NCBI GenBank assembly: GCA_963755985.1
Contig: CAVWLO010000004.1
Location: 372,001-436,000, forward strand
Direction: 5' to 3'
Origin: DASXMT01 sp963755985
GTDB lineage: Bacteria > Actinomycetota > Acidimicrobiia > Acidimicrobiales > RAAP-2
Length of the DNA stretch: 64,000 bases
The translations under genes and the position numbers were made by a program. The notes below the pieces were generated by a model. It worked only from the letters and a program-made list of their open reading frames with translations, did no database searches and was not told the DNA's origin. This document shows positions 53,168 through 61,549 of this stretch, one piece after another. The first letter of the stretch is position 1, and each line of letters opens with the position of its first letter.

Positions 53168-54679
53168 TCAGGCTCCTTCGAGGGCGACCATCTCGAGGGC
53201 CTCGGCCTCGACCGCAGCATCCGCCTCGTGGACCTTGTGCCTGGGAATGACGAACGCGGCAATCAGGGCCATCGCCACGGCCACCCCGGCGCCGTAGAGG
53301 AATGCCTGGTCATACCCGGAGGTCAGGGCGGACCCGGCGAGGGCAGGGGTGGCGGGGTGGCCAGCGAGGACATGGTCGGTACGGCTGATGGCCAAGGTGG
53401 CGAGGGCGGCCAGACCGATGGCCGCGCCGACCTGGCGGGAGGTATTGATGAGCCCCGACGCCAAACCGGCGTCCCGGACGGGCACGCCGGCGGTGGCCGC
53501 CATGGTCATGGGGACGAAGCACGTGGCCAGGCCGAGCCCGACCAGGACACTCGGCAACAGGATATGGGCGAGGTAGCCGTCACCGGAGTTGAGTTGGGCC
53601 ATCCACAAGAGGCCACCGGCACCGACCAACGGGCCCACCGTCAGGAGCACCCGTGGCCCCACCCGGCCGACCAGTTTCCCGGCGATCAGCGAGGCCATCA
53701 GGCTCCCGAGGGTCGCCGGGAGGATGGCCAGCCCGGCCTTCAGGGGGCTGTACCCGTTTACCTGCTGGATGAAAAGCGACATGAAGAAGATGAAGGCGGT
53801 GAGGACTGCGCCGAGGAGCAGGGCGATGCCGTTCGCCCCCGACAGCGACCGGCTGGCGAAGATCCGCAGGGGGACGAGCGGGTGCTCGACCCGGCTCTCG
53901 ATGAATGCGAACGTGACCAAGAGCACGGCTGCGACGCCCAGGAGGACGAGGGTGTGAGCGGAGCCCCACGAATTGGAATCGGTGGTCACAATGGCGTACA
54001 CCAACGCCGCCAGTCCAGCAGTCACCGTGATGGCACCGGGAAGGTCGAGGCTGCGCAGACCCGAGAGCGTGCCCCGGGACTCGGTCAGCGAGCGGGTGGC
54101 GGCGGCAAGTAACACGATGCCGATGGGGACGTTCACGAAGAGGACCCAGCGCCAGTCGAAGGCCTGGGTGAGCAACCCGCCGAGCACGGATCCGAATGCG
54201 CCACCGCTGGCCGCCGTGGCGCCCCACGCGGTCAGGGCGCGCGTCCGTGCTCTTGGCTCCGTGTAGCTGGTGGTCAAGAGGCTCAGGGTGGCCGGGGCCA
54301 GGATGGCGCCCCCGAGGCCCTGCAGGGCCCGGGCGGCGATGAGCATCCCGCCGGACTGGGCAAAGCCACCGGCCATGCTGGCCAGGGTGAACAGGGTCAG
54401 GCCGATCAGGAACACCCTCTTGCGGCCGAAGAGGTCGGCGGCCCGGCCGCCGAGCAGGAGGAAGCCACCGAAGGTCAGGGTGTAGGCGTTCACGATCCAC
54501 TGCTGGGTGGTGGAACTCAGGTCAAGGCTGTGTTTCATCGCCGGCAGGGCGACGTTCACGATGGATATGTCGAGCACGACCATGAACTGGGCCGCGCAGG
54601 CGATGACCAGGACTGCCCAGCTGGGAACCGGACGCTGGGTCGGGGTGGTCGGGATGTCGAGATCAGCGAGGACAGCCAT
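53168..54679 (-). CDS. MFS transporter, DHA2 (EmrB/QacA) family
   Basis: A 503-residue proton-driven exporter with about 14 hydrophobic segments. VVLDISIVNVALPAMKHSL, GGRAADLFGRKRVFLIGL, RALQGLGGAILAPATLSLL and the WGATAASGGAFGS motif are typical. ATG 54679 is used (TTG 54682 precedes). The gene is divergent from a MarR-family regulator with 139 bases between, a standard regulator/pump pairing, so MarR control is likely. Confidence 0.92.
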   Translation of the reverse strand: MAVLADLDIPTTPTQRPVPSWAVLVIACAAQFMVVLDISIVNVALPAMKHSLDLSSTTQQWIVNAYTLTFGGFLLLGGRAADLFGRKRVFLIGLTLFTLASMAGGFAQSGGMLIAARALQGLGGAILAPATLSLLTTSYTEPRARTRALTAWGATAASGGAFGSVLGGLLTQAFDWRWVLFVNVPIGIVLLAAATRSLTESRGTLSGLRSLDLPGAITVTAGLAALVYAIVTTDSNSWGSAHTLVLLGVAAVLLVTFAFIESRVEHPLVPLRIFASRSLSGANGIALLLGAVLTAFIFFMSLFIQQVNGYSPLKAGLAILPATLGSLMASLIAGKLVGRVGPRVLLTVGPLVGAGGLLWMAQLNSGDGYLAHILLPSVLVGLGLATCFVPMTMAATAGVPVRDAGLASGLINTSRQVGAAIGLAALATLAISRTDHVLAGHPATPALAGSALTSGYDQAFLYGAGVAVAMALIAAFVIPRHKVHEADAAVEAEALEMVALEGA

Positions 54680-54751
54680 CAAAGCTCCAGGTCTTCACGG
54701 GCGGGTACGGCAGAACAGCCACGAAGATTCGTTCACAGCGGTAACAAGTAC

Positions 54752-54766
54752 ATAATCATAAATTAT
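54752..54766. promoter_or_regulatory. AT-rich palindrome, candidate MarR operator
   Basis: ATAAT-CATAA-ATTAT is a perfect 5+5 inverted repeat in a strikingly AT-rich stretch between the divergent MFS and MarR genes. TTGACT follows at 54782-54787 with a TACCCT hexamer close to the MarR start, so a repressor bound here would cover both promoters. Confidence 0.5.
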
Positions 54767-54818
54767 TGGTGACTGTCAATCTTTGACTCTCTTCCATGAC
54801 TTCTGCTACCCTCGCCGC

Positions 54819-55448
54819 GTGAGCGCTACGGCTATCAACAGGCCTGTGGCGGACGCGGCTGCGTCCGACGCGGCCGCACACAGGCCTGTGGCGGACGCGG
54901 CTGCGTCCGACGCGGCCGCACACAGGCCTGTGGCGGACGCGGCGGTGGCCGGCAAGCCCTCAGCCGGCAAGCCCTCAGCCAGCAAGCCCTCAGCCGGGAA
55001 GTCGGCAGGCGGCAAGTCGGCGGCCTGTGAGGCATGGGAGTGCATGCGAGCTCTCGTAGTGGGCGATGAGGCCTTCGGCGAGGTCCGCCGGATAAGTTCG
55101 GAGGTCGGGCTGACCGCCGCGCTGATGAAAGCCCTACTCAAGCTCTCGCCCGAGCACCCGGTGGCCATGCGGGAGCTCGCCGATCAGTTCGGTTGCGACG
55201 CGTCGTATGTGACCGCGTTGGTCGATGGGCTGGAGAAGGCGGGCATGGCCGAGCGTCGGGCCCATCCCACCGACCGGCGGATCAAGGTAGTCGTCCCCAC
55301 GAACAAGGGCATCGAGACGGTTGCACGGGTCGAAGACCTCCTGGCCAAGCCGCCGGCCTCTTTCCGTCGGCTCTCCGTAGCCGAGCAGAGCCAGTTGCGG
55401 GACCTGATGAGCAAGCTCAACGACCCGATAGCTGAGCACGGAACCTGA
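54819..55448 (+). CDS. MarR family transcriptional regulator with repeat-expanded N-terminus
   Basis: A 209-residue protein whose second half (about residues 72-209) is a MarR winged helix: AMRELADQFGCDASYVTALV is the recognition region and RRAHPTDRRIKVVVPTNKG the wing. The first 70 residues are low-complexity: a 14-residue unit ending SDAAAHRPV is present about 2.5 times, followed by Lys-Pro-Ser-Ala repeats like those of histone-like proteins. GTG 54819 is close to a TACCCT hexamer, so the mRNA may be leaderless. It likely represses the divergent MFS pump. Confidence 0.85.
   Translation: MSATAINRPVADAAASDAAAHRPVADAAASDAAAHRPVADAAVAGKPSAGKPSASKPSAGKSAGGKSAACEAWECMRALVVGDEAFGEVRRISSEVGLTAALMKALLKLSPEHPVAMRELADQFGCDASYVTALVDGLEKAGMAERRAHPTDRRIKVVVPTNKGIETVARVEDLLAKPPASFRRLSVAEQSQLRDLMSKLNDPIAEHGT
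54839..54944 (+). repeat. 42-bp tandem repeat within the MarR gene
   Basis: The 42-base unit beginning CAGGCCTGTGGCGGACGCGG occurs at 54839-54880, 54881-54922 and partly to 54944. The unit is a multiple of three, so frame is kept. A second, shorter repeat (AAGCCCTCAGCCGG-like, 15 bases) follows at about 54955-55020. Confidence 0.9.
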
Positions 55449-55456
55449 CCGACAGC

Positions 55457-56125
55457 ATGTACGTGGTGTCGCTGGTGCCTTCGGTCACCGAGACCCTGCT
55501 GGCCTGGGGAATCGAGCCGATGGCCTGCACCCGGTTCTGCGAGCAGCCGTCGCTCGTCCATGTCGGAGGTACGAAGGACCCCGACATCGGCCAGATCGCC
55601 TCCCTCCGGCCCGATCTGGTGGTCGTCGACGAGGAGGAGAACCGGCGAGAGGACTACGACGCGCTGCTCGACGCCGGGCTGACCGTCCACGCCCTGGCCG
55701 TCCGGGACCTGGCCGACGTGGACCCGGCCATGGAGGGCCTGGCCCGAAGAGTCGGCGGCCACTGGGATCCGGTGCCGGCCCACCCGCCCCGGCCGATCTC
55801 CGCACGGGCATTCGTCCCGATCTGGAGGCGACCGTGGATGGCCCTCGGCGCACCGACCTACGGCACGTCGCTCCTTGCCGCCCTGGGGATCGAGAATGTG
55901 TTCGCTGACGAGCCCTATCCGACCGTCACCCTGGAAGAGGCCATGGCCCGTCGTCCCGAGGTGGTGCTCGCTCCGAGCGAGCCCTATCCCTTCACCCGGC
56001 GTCAGCTCCCGGAGCTCGAGTCGGTGGCGCCCACCCTGTTCATCGACGGCAAGGACCTGTTCTGGTGGGGATCGCGGACGGCGGCCGCGCTCGAGAGGCT
56101 CGAGCTCGTCCTGGGTGGCCACTGA
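55457..56125 (+). CDS. periplasmic-binding-like helical-backbone metal receptor (BtuF-like), no signal peptide
   Basis: A 222-residue protein with the class III binding-protein fold of cobalamin and iron-siderophore receptors. VVSLVPSVTETLLAWG and KDPDIGQIASLRPDLVVVDE are hallmark segments; the second lobe contains MALGAPTYGTSLLAALGIEN. No signal peptide or lipobox is visible, so it is probably a cytoplasmic relative; transport of B12 is not established. It starts 8 bases after the MarR stop. Confidence 0.75.
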   Translation: MYVVSLVPSVTETLLAWGIEPMACTRFCEQPSLVHVGGTKDPDIGQIASLRPDLVVVDEEENRREDYDALLDAGLTVHALAVRDLADVDPAMEGLARRVGGHWDPVPAHPPRPISARAFVPIWRRPWMALGAPTYGTSLLAALGIENVFADEPYPTVTLEEAMARRPEVVLAPSEPYPFTRRQLPELESVAPTLFIDGKDLFWWGSRTAAALERLELVLGGH

Positions 56126-56127
56126 TC

Positions 56128-57012
56128 ATGGGCGGGAGGGTGGCCGTCATCACCGGCGCCAACTCGGGTATCGGCAAGGAGACTGCGGTCGGTCTGGCCG
56201 CCATGGGGATGACCACGGTGCTCGCCTGTCGCGACCTGGAAAAGGCAGAAGCAGCTGCAGCCGAGGTGCGCGAGCGGGCGGGCAGCCCGGCCGTCCATGT
56301 GGTGGCCCTCGACCTTGGCAACCTCGCCTCGGTGTGGGACTGCGCCCGACAGGTACTCGATCGTTGGGATCGGCTCGACGTCCTGGTCAACAACGCAGGT
56401 GGCATCTGGTCGAAAGCGGCCGAGTCAGTCCAGGGCTTCGAGCGGACGTTCGCCGTCAACCATCTGGGCCATTTCGCGCTGACCTCGCACCTCCTCGGTC
56501 GAATGCGGGCCACGGCCACTAGCCGCATCGTGAACCTGACGTCGGTGGCCCACCACGCCGTCGTGACCGGCATGCGTTGGGAAGATCTGAACGCACAGCG
56601 GCGCTACAGCACCTTCGGTGCCTACGCCCAGTCGAAGTTGGCCAACATCCTGTTCACCCGGGCCCTCGCCGCGCGCCTGGGGGGCACCGGGGTCACGGCC
56701 AACGCCGTACACCCGGGCCCGGTGCGGAGCGGCTTCGGCATGGACGGTGACTTGCGTGGCATCGTGCGGATGGGGAACGAGCTCGTCCGGCCATTCGAGA
56801 TCTCGCCCCAGGCTGGTGCGATCACCAGCATTCATGTGGCCACTGCACCCGAGCTCGAGCGAGCCTCGGGTGGGTACTACGCCAGGGGAAAGCTCGGCCG
56901 GATGTCCCGGCATGCTCGCTCCAGGCCCGGCGCCGATCGGCTGTGGCGGCTCAGCGAGCAGATGGTCGACCGAGTGGGGTTCCCAGTTCCCGGAGCCGCC
57001 CAGGAAGGCTGA
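56128..57012 (+). CDS. SDR family oxidoreductase (retinol-dehydrogenase-like)
   Basis: A 294-residue short-chain dehydrogenase of the light/retinol-dehydrogenase type. VITGANSGIGKETAVGLAAM is the cofactor site, NNAGGIW and NHLGHFALTSHLL the next elements, and YAQSKLANILFTRALA the active site. ATG 56128 is 2 bases after the previous stop. Its 3' end overlaps, in opposite direction, a truncated phosphoesterase gene. Confidence 0.88.
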   Translation: MGGRVAVITGANSGIGKETAVGLAAMGMTTVLACRDLEKAEAAAAEVRERAGSPAVHVVALDLGNLASVWDCARQVLDRWDRLDVLVNNAGGIWSKAAESVQGFERTFAVNHLGHFALTSHLLGRMRATATSRIVNLTSVAHHAVVTGMRWEDLNAQRRYSTFGAYAQSKLANILFTRALAARLGGTGVTANAVHPGPVRSGFGMDGDLRGIVRMGNELVRPFEISPQAGAITSIHVATAPELERASGGYYARGKLGRMSRHARSRPGADRLWRLSEQMVDRVGFPVPGAAQEG

Positions 57013-57027
57013 GTAGGAGGAGCGAGG

Positions 57028-57654
57028 CGGCATCGAGCTGGTCGGCAATCGTCGGGGCGCCGTTGCTGGTGGCCGTGGCCGCCGGGTAGATACACCCATT
57101 GCCGTCGACCTGACCCGGGTTCGTCGCCGGGAACGGATCGTCGGTCCCGGGTGACACGTTCACGTACACCGTGCCTGAGCCGGAGGAACAGTCAGACTTG
57201 GTATGTTGGTCGGAGCCTGACCGGAGACCTGGGCGATGTAGTTGTCCAGGCTGTTGTGACCCGTGCCGTAGTAGTTGTCGATGAGCTCCCCCTGCTTGCG
57301 AAGCGTTCCGTTGAGGTAGGTCGCCGGTGAACCGGGCCCCCAGATGCTCGAGAAGCCCTCGTTCTCCATGTCGATGACCAAGATGTGGTTGATCCTTCCC
57401 GGCGCCAGCGCGGCGCGGACGGGCTGACCGGACGATGGGCCAGAGCCCGATCCGTCCGGAGGCGGCGATTGATCGCCGCTGGCCACGGTGATCGGGACCA
57501 GCGCACCGAGCAGTGCGACACCGACTGCGGCAATCAGTGCCGGCCGAACACGGGACGGCGTAGACCAGCGCGGTGTATAACGGGGCGGAACAGTCGAGTC
57601 ATCAAGTTGGCTCCTCTCTAGGGGTTGTGACCCACCTCTTGTGCCCCGGGACAT
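57028..57654 (-). pseudogene. truncated phosphoesterase (acid phosphatase / phospholipase C-like)
   Basis: The minus strand encodes an exported N-terminus (hydrophobic ALIAAVGVALLGALVPITV), then ILVIDMENEGFSSIWG and NYYGTGHNSLDNYIAQVSG, the opening of the bacterial phosphoesterase family. After that the frame shifts near 57200 to CSSGSGTVYVNVSPGTDDPF and VDGNGCIYPAA, then stops at about residue 205 where the coding sequence of the SDR begins on the other strand. The catalytic C-terminal half is missing. A further frame change near 57540 is likely, because a better start (ATG 57606, AGAGGAG) leads into another frame. A decayed gene. Confidence 0.75.
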
Positions 57655-57887
57655 GAAAGCGACCTGACGCCCGCGTCGCGTCCCCGTGAACCTTTTCCGA
57701 CGATTCTGGGAACAACGACGGCATGGAGGTCGTGCCGGGGAGATATCGTCGGCTACGCCGGAGTAGTGCATGGCGGCCACGCCTAGGAAGTGCCGCCGGA
57801 CACACCGGAGTGAGCATGGCGGCCAGGACTGTGACGTCGGCCACGCCTCGAGGTGTCGGAGTCACCCATAGCGGGTACGCAAGAGGG

Positions 57888-58391
57888 GTGCCCGAACCGA
57901 TAGATGCCGCGACCGCAATCGACCCGATGGTGGATCGGTCGGACTACCCACTCTTCGCCGTGACCGTGGCCGCCCCCGACGAGCGCAGCGGCTGTCTGGT
58001 CGGGTTCGCGACCCAGTGCAGCATCCGGCCGCCTCGCTACCTGGTCTGCATCTCGAAGGACAACCACACCTGGGAGGTGTCCCAGAGGTCGGGCAGCCTG
58101 GCCCTCCACCTCCTGGGCGAGGACCAACACCACGTGGCCTCCGTCTTCGGCGAGGAGACGGGCGACACGACGGACAAGTTCGAGCAGGTGGAGTGGACCG
58201 ACGGGATCACCGGCTCACCGGTGCTGTCGGAGTGCGCTGCCTGGTTCGAGGGGACGATCAACGACCGCTTCGACGTGGGCGACCATGAGGCCTGCCTGGT
58301 CACCCCGGTTGCCGGAGGGCGCGGCAGCCACCCCGGCGAGTTCACCTTGTCCGCGGCCGAGGATCTCGAGCCCGGACATCCCGTCGACTGA
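57888..58391 (+). CDS. flavin reductase family protein
   Basis: A 167-residue FMN-binding split-barrel protein. DYPLFAVTVAAPDERSGCLV and FATQCSIRPPRYLVCISKDN match the flavin reductase-like domain, with ALHLLGEDQHHVASVFGEET after it. It probably supplies reduced flavin or is a PPOX-type F420 relative. GTG 57888 is used; ATG 57816 in frame would add 24 unconserved residues. It is 65 bases before the F420-type gene. Confidence 0.78.
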   Translation: MPEPIDAATAIDPMVDRSDYPLFAVTVAAPDERSGCLVGFATQCSIRPPRYLVCISKDNHTWEVSQRSGSLALHLLGEDQHHVASVFGEETGDTTDKFEQVEWTDGITGSPVLSECAAWFEGTINDRFDVGDHEACLVTPVAGGRGSHPGEFTLSAAEDLEPGHPVD

Positions 58392-58456
58392 GCATAGGCA
58401 GCCAAAAAGCACCGGGGAGCGAAGAAGCCCAGCAGCGAAGGAGCGAAAGAGGACCA

Positions 58457-59419
58457 ATGGAAATCGGGTACACGATGATGTGCGAACAAAGCGGACCGAG
58501 CGAACTAGTCACCGACCTGGTGGCCGCCGAACAGGCGGGCTTCGACTTCTCTGTCATCTCCGACCACTACTTCCCCTGGCTCGACGAGCAGGGCCACTCG
58601 CCCTACGCCTGGTCGGTGCTGGGCGCTGCTTCCCAGGCCACCTCGCGCATCCCCCTCATGACCTTCGTCACCTGCCCGATCCGCCGGTACCACCCGACGG
58701 TGATCGCCCAGAAGGCCGCCACCATGCAGCTCTTGTCCCGGGGCCGCTTCTCCCTAGGGCTGGGAGCAGGTGAGAACCTCAACGAACACGTGGTCGGCGG
58801 TGGCTGGCCCAGCGCCGATGACCGCCACGACATGCTTCGTGAGGCAGTGGAGATCATCCGGGCCCTGTGGGAAGGAGGATACGTCCGGCACCAGGGACGG
58901 CACTTCGCCTTCGACTCGGCCAAGATATGGGACCTGCCCGACGACCCACCGCCGTTGGGGATCGCCGTGTCGGGTTCAGACTCGGTGCGGCTGGCCGGGG
59001 ATCTGGCCGACGTGCTCATCGCCACCGAGCCCAAGTCCGAGCTGTGTGCGGGCTTCGAGGCAGGCGGCGGCGCGGGCAAGCCCCGCTATGGACAGTTGGC
59101 CCTGTCGTGGGACCGCGATGAGAGTGCGGCTCGGCGGCGGGCCCTCGAGCAGTTCCGGTGGTTCGGCGGCGGCTGGAAGTTGAACGCCGAGCTTCCCGGC
59201 ACCGCCGCGTTCGCCGCGGCCTCGCAGTACGTCACCGAGGACGACATCGCCGAGTCGATCGCCTGCGGCCCGGACCTGGATCGGCATCTGGACGGGATCC
59301 GCCGGTTCAAAGAGGCCGGGTTCACCCACCTGGCTCTGGTGCAGATCGGTGGTGATCAACAGGGTGGGTTCATCGAATGGGCGGCAAAGACGCTGTTGCC
59401 GGCCGCTCGAGACGTCTGA
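58457..59419 (+). CDS. LLM class F420-dependent oxidoreductase
   Basis: A 320-residue luciferase-like TIM barrel. MEIGYTMMCEQSGPSELV, VISDHYFPWLDEQGHSPYAW and LGLGAGENLNEHVVGGGWPS match the F420-dependent glucose-6-phosphate dehydrogenase-like group (TIGR03557-type). It hydride-transfers with the deazaflavin F420. The substrate may not be glucose-6-phosphate in this copy. A flavin reductase-like gene precedes it. Confidence 0.85.
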   Translation: MEIGYTMMCEQSGPSELVTDLVAAEQAGFDFSVISDHYFPWLDEQGHSPYAWSVLGAASQATSRIPLMTFVTCPIRRYHPTVIAQKAATMQLLSRGRFSLGLGAGENLNEHVVGGGWPSADDRHDMLREAVEIIRALWEGGYVRHQGRHFAFDSAKIWDLPDDPPPLGIAVSGSDSVRLAGDLADVLIATEPKSELCAGFEAGGGAGKPRYGQLALSWDRDESAARRRALEQFRWFGGGWKLNAELPGTAAFAAASQYVTEDDIAESIACGPDLDRHLDGIRRFKEAGFTHLALVQIGGDQQGGFIEWAAKTLLPAARDV

Positions 59420-59644
59420 GCGGCTGGTCGACCTCGATCGCATCGGGGTCACGGCGTGATGGGGATCCCGGTCATCGAAGGCCGGCCGAAAGCCAGGGGC
59501 TGCCAGGGGAAGTGTGCCTGCCAGTCACCAGCGCAGTTCCCATCGCGTACGGAATGATGTGCGATGGTGAGGCGGAATGTTTAGCTGTCAAGCCTTCGTC
59601 CTTCGTCATCGAGACTGACCGAGCAAGAAAGCGATAAACCAACC

Positions 59645-59935
59645 ATGAAATACGTCTTGTTCTACGACTCGGCTGATGATGTCGCCGAAAAGGCGCCGGC
59701 CCATTTTGGTGCCCACGCAGCCCGCTACGCGGAGTTTCACGCCCGAGGTGAACTGCTCATGGTCGGTACCTTTTCGAACCCCCAGGACCAGGGAGCAATG
59801 GCCATCTTCTCAACCCGGCAGGCGGCCGAGGAATTCGCTCGCGACGACCCATTCGTTGTGCACGGAGTCGTCCGCGCCTACCTAGTACGCGAATGGAACG
59901 AGGTCCTCACCGGCCCCGATGGGAACCTCTCCTAA
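59645..59935 (+). CDS. YciI family protein
   Basis: A 96-residue ferredoxin-like-fold protein. MKYVLFYDSADDVAEKAP, the central HARGELLMVGTFSNPQDQGA and the end FVVHGVVRAYLVREWNEVLT match YciI, with the conserved His of the family (HFGAHAARYAEFH). Function is unknown; relatives are dehydrochlorinase-like. The start ATG is after a short spacer, and no partner gene is adjacent. Confidence 0.85.
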   Translation: MKYVLFYDSADDVAEKAPAHFGAHAARYAEFHARGELLMVGTFSNPQDQGAMAIFSTRQAAEEFARDDPFVVHGVVRAYLVREWNEVLTGPDGNLS

Positions 59936-60427
59936 CCTGGTCGGTTAGCTCGATGGGGTGGGCCGCCGATCCACCGAACATCATCGCCCTTCCCGGCGGC
60001 CCTCACGCCGCCACCTTCAAGGACGCCGTGAACTTGACCAGGCTCAGCGCGGCCCAGCGGGGCGTGAGTGTGGACCCGTGGGCATCCAGACCGATCGAGC
60101 CGCCGCGCCCAAGGGGGCGGGTATCGGCATGTTCGCGATGACCTGACCTTCACCAACCCTTCGTCGGTACTGACCTCCGCCGCCTGCTGATCCCCCCTGG
60201 CCAAGGCCACTTCGGCATCGGCCCTGGCTGGCGAAATGCGGTCGCTCAATCTGCTCTACGTGGTGTCACCGAGGGCACCGGTGGCCCACAAGCAGAAGGT
60301 CAAACTCGCGCCTACGCTTCGGTCAGCGCCGATCCCCAGTTCCACTACACCGGCCTGGTGGGTGGGATGAACGGCATGTACGAGTACCGCTTGTCCTCCT
60401 GATCGGTCACGCCGTACGTTGACCGCC
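59936..60427 (+). other. non-coding stretch with possible gene debris
   Basis: No intact gene. A plus-strand open segment ending at 60402 reads YASVSADPQFHYTGLVGG and then MNGMYEYRLSS before a stop, without a start, and another open segment upstream (to 60146) ends GIQTDRAAAPKGAGIGMFAM in a different frame. The pieces look like a decayed gene in two or three frames; its family is not recognised. Confidence 0.35.
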
Positions 60428-61399
60428 ATGCACACCGTCGTCTGCCCCGAGCTCGGCCCCCTGGAGAACCTCGTCATCGAAGACCGCCAGCCCCCGGTCC
60501 CCGGGGAGGGCCAGGTGGTGGTGCAGGTGCGGGCGGCGGGGGTGAACTACGTGGATGGGCTCATGTGCCAGGGCCGTTACCAGATCAAACCGGCCACCCC
60601 GTTCGTGCCCGGCAGTGAGCTGGCCGGTGAGATCATTTCCCTTGGGGCTGGAGTGAACGGCGTGGCCAGGGGCGACCGGGTGGTGGTGTTCTCCGGGCTG
60701 GGGGCCTTTGCTGAACAGGTCGCCGTCCCTGCGCTGTCGGTGCTACCCATGCCCGACGGCCTGACCTACGCACAGGCGGCGGCGCTCATCCAGAGCTACG
60801 GCACGGCGTTGTTCGCTCTGACCCGCCGTACCTCGGTGGCCGCGGGCGAGTCCGTCCTCGTCCTGGGGGCCGGCGGTGGCGTTGGCCTGGCTGTCATCGA
60901 CGTAGCCCGTGCCTTGGGCGCGCGGGTCATCGCGGCGGCGTCGACCGATGAGAAGCTCGACGCGGCTCGGGCCATGGGGGCCGAGTCGACCATCGCCTAC
61001 GAGCACGAGGACCTCAAGGCGCGGGCCCGAGCACTGTCGGACGGGGGTGTCGACGTGGTGGTGGACCCGGTCGGGGGGACCCATAGCGAGCCGGCGCTCA
61101 GGGCCCTGCGACCCTTCGGCCGGTTCTGCGTCATCGGCTTTGCCGCCGGGCCCATCCCCACCATTCCCCTCAACCAGGTGCTGCTCAACAACCGGACCGT
61201 GGTGGGCGTGGACTGGGGTGGCTGGATGTTCCGGGATCCCGACGGCAATCAGCAGGTGCTGTCACAACTGGCCGACTTGGTGAGCCAGGGTCGGTTGCAC
61301 CCCACGGCCCCGACCGAGTACCCCTTGGCCGACGCGGCGCGGGTGATGGCCGACCTCATCGGTCGATCGGTAGCAGGCAAAGCCGTCCTCGTCCCTTGA
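60428..61399 (+). CDS. NADPH:quinone oxidoreductase-like (zinc-free MDR)
   Basis: A 323-residue medium-chain reductase without zinc ligands. VRAAGVNYVDGLMCQGRYQ, the AGVNGVARGDRVVVFSGLGA loop and the NADPH motif VLVLGAGGGVGLAVIDVAR are as in QOR proteins. It likely reduces quinones or enones with NADPH. TACGTT, a -10-like hexamer, lies 7-12 bases before ATG 60428, so the mRNA may be leaderless; TTG 60419 is an alternative start. Confidence 0.9.
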   Translation: MHTVVCPELGPLENLVIEDRQPPVPGEGQVVVQVRAAGVNYVDGLMCQGRYQIKPATPFVPGSELAGEIISLGAGVNGVARGDRVVVFSGLGAFAEQVAVPALSVLPMPDGLTYAQAAALIQSYGTALFALTRRTSVAAGESVLVLGAGGGVGLAVIDVARALGARVIAAASTDEKLDAARAMGAESTIAYEHEDLKARARALSDGGVDVVVDPVGGTHSEPALRALRPFGRFCVIGFAAGPIPTIPLNQVLLNNRTVVGVDWGGWMFRDPDGNQQVLSQLADLVSQGRLHPTAPTEYPLADAARVMADLIGRSVAGKAVLVP

Positions 61400-61404
61400 C
61401 GGGC

Positions 61405-61549
61405 CATACCGGGCAGACCCATACCGGACCGGGCAGACCCTTACCGGACCGGGCAGACCCTTGTCGGGCAGACCCTTGTCGGGCGGGGCCCGTACCGTGA
61501 GACCCCGACGAGGCAAGCCCCTTACCGGCCAGACCAAGCCCCTTACCGG
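61405..61549 (+). repeat. short interspersed repeats between convergent genes
   Basis: GGGCAGACCC recurs at 61411, 61431, 61451 and 61466, separated by TTACCGGACC or TTGTC, and AAGCCCCTTACCGG recurs at about 61515 and 61535. The array starts just after the QOR stop and overlaps the end of the glycosidase gene. Spacing shrinks from 20 to 15 bases, suggesting slippage expansion. Confidence 0.75.

Noticed and set aside
53168..54679. A second plus-strand gene across the MFS (long antisense frames)
   Set aside because: Frames opposite GC-rich genes are open by codon bias; the minus strand has the membrane-transporter motifs.
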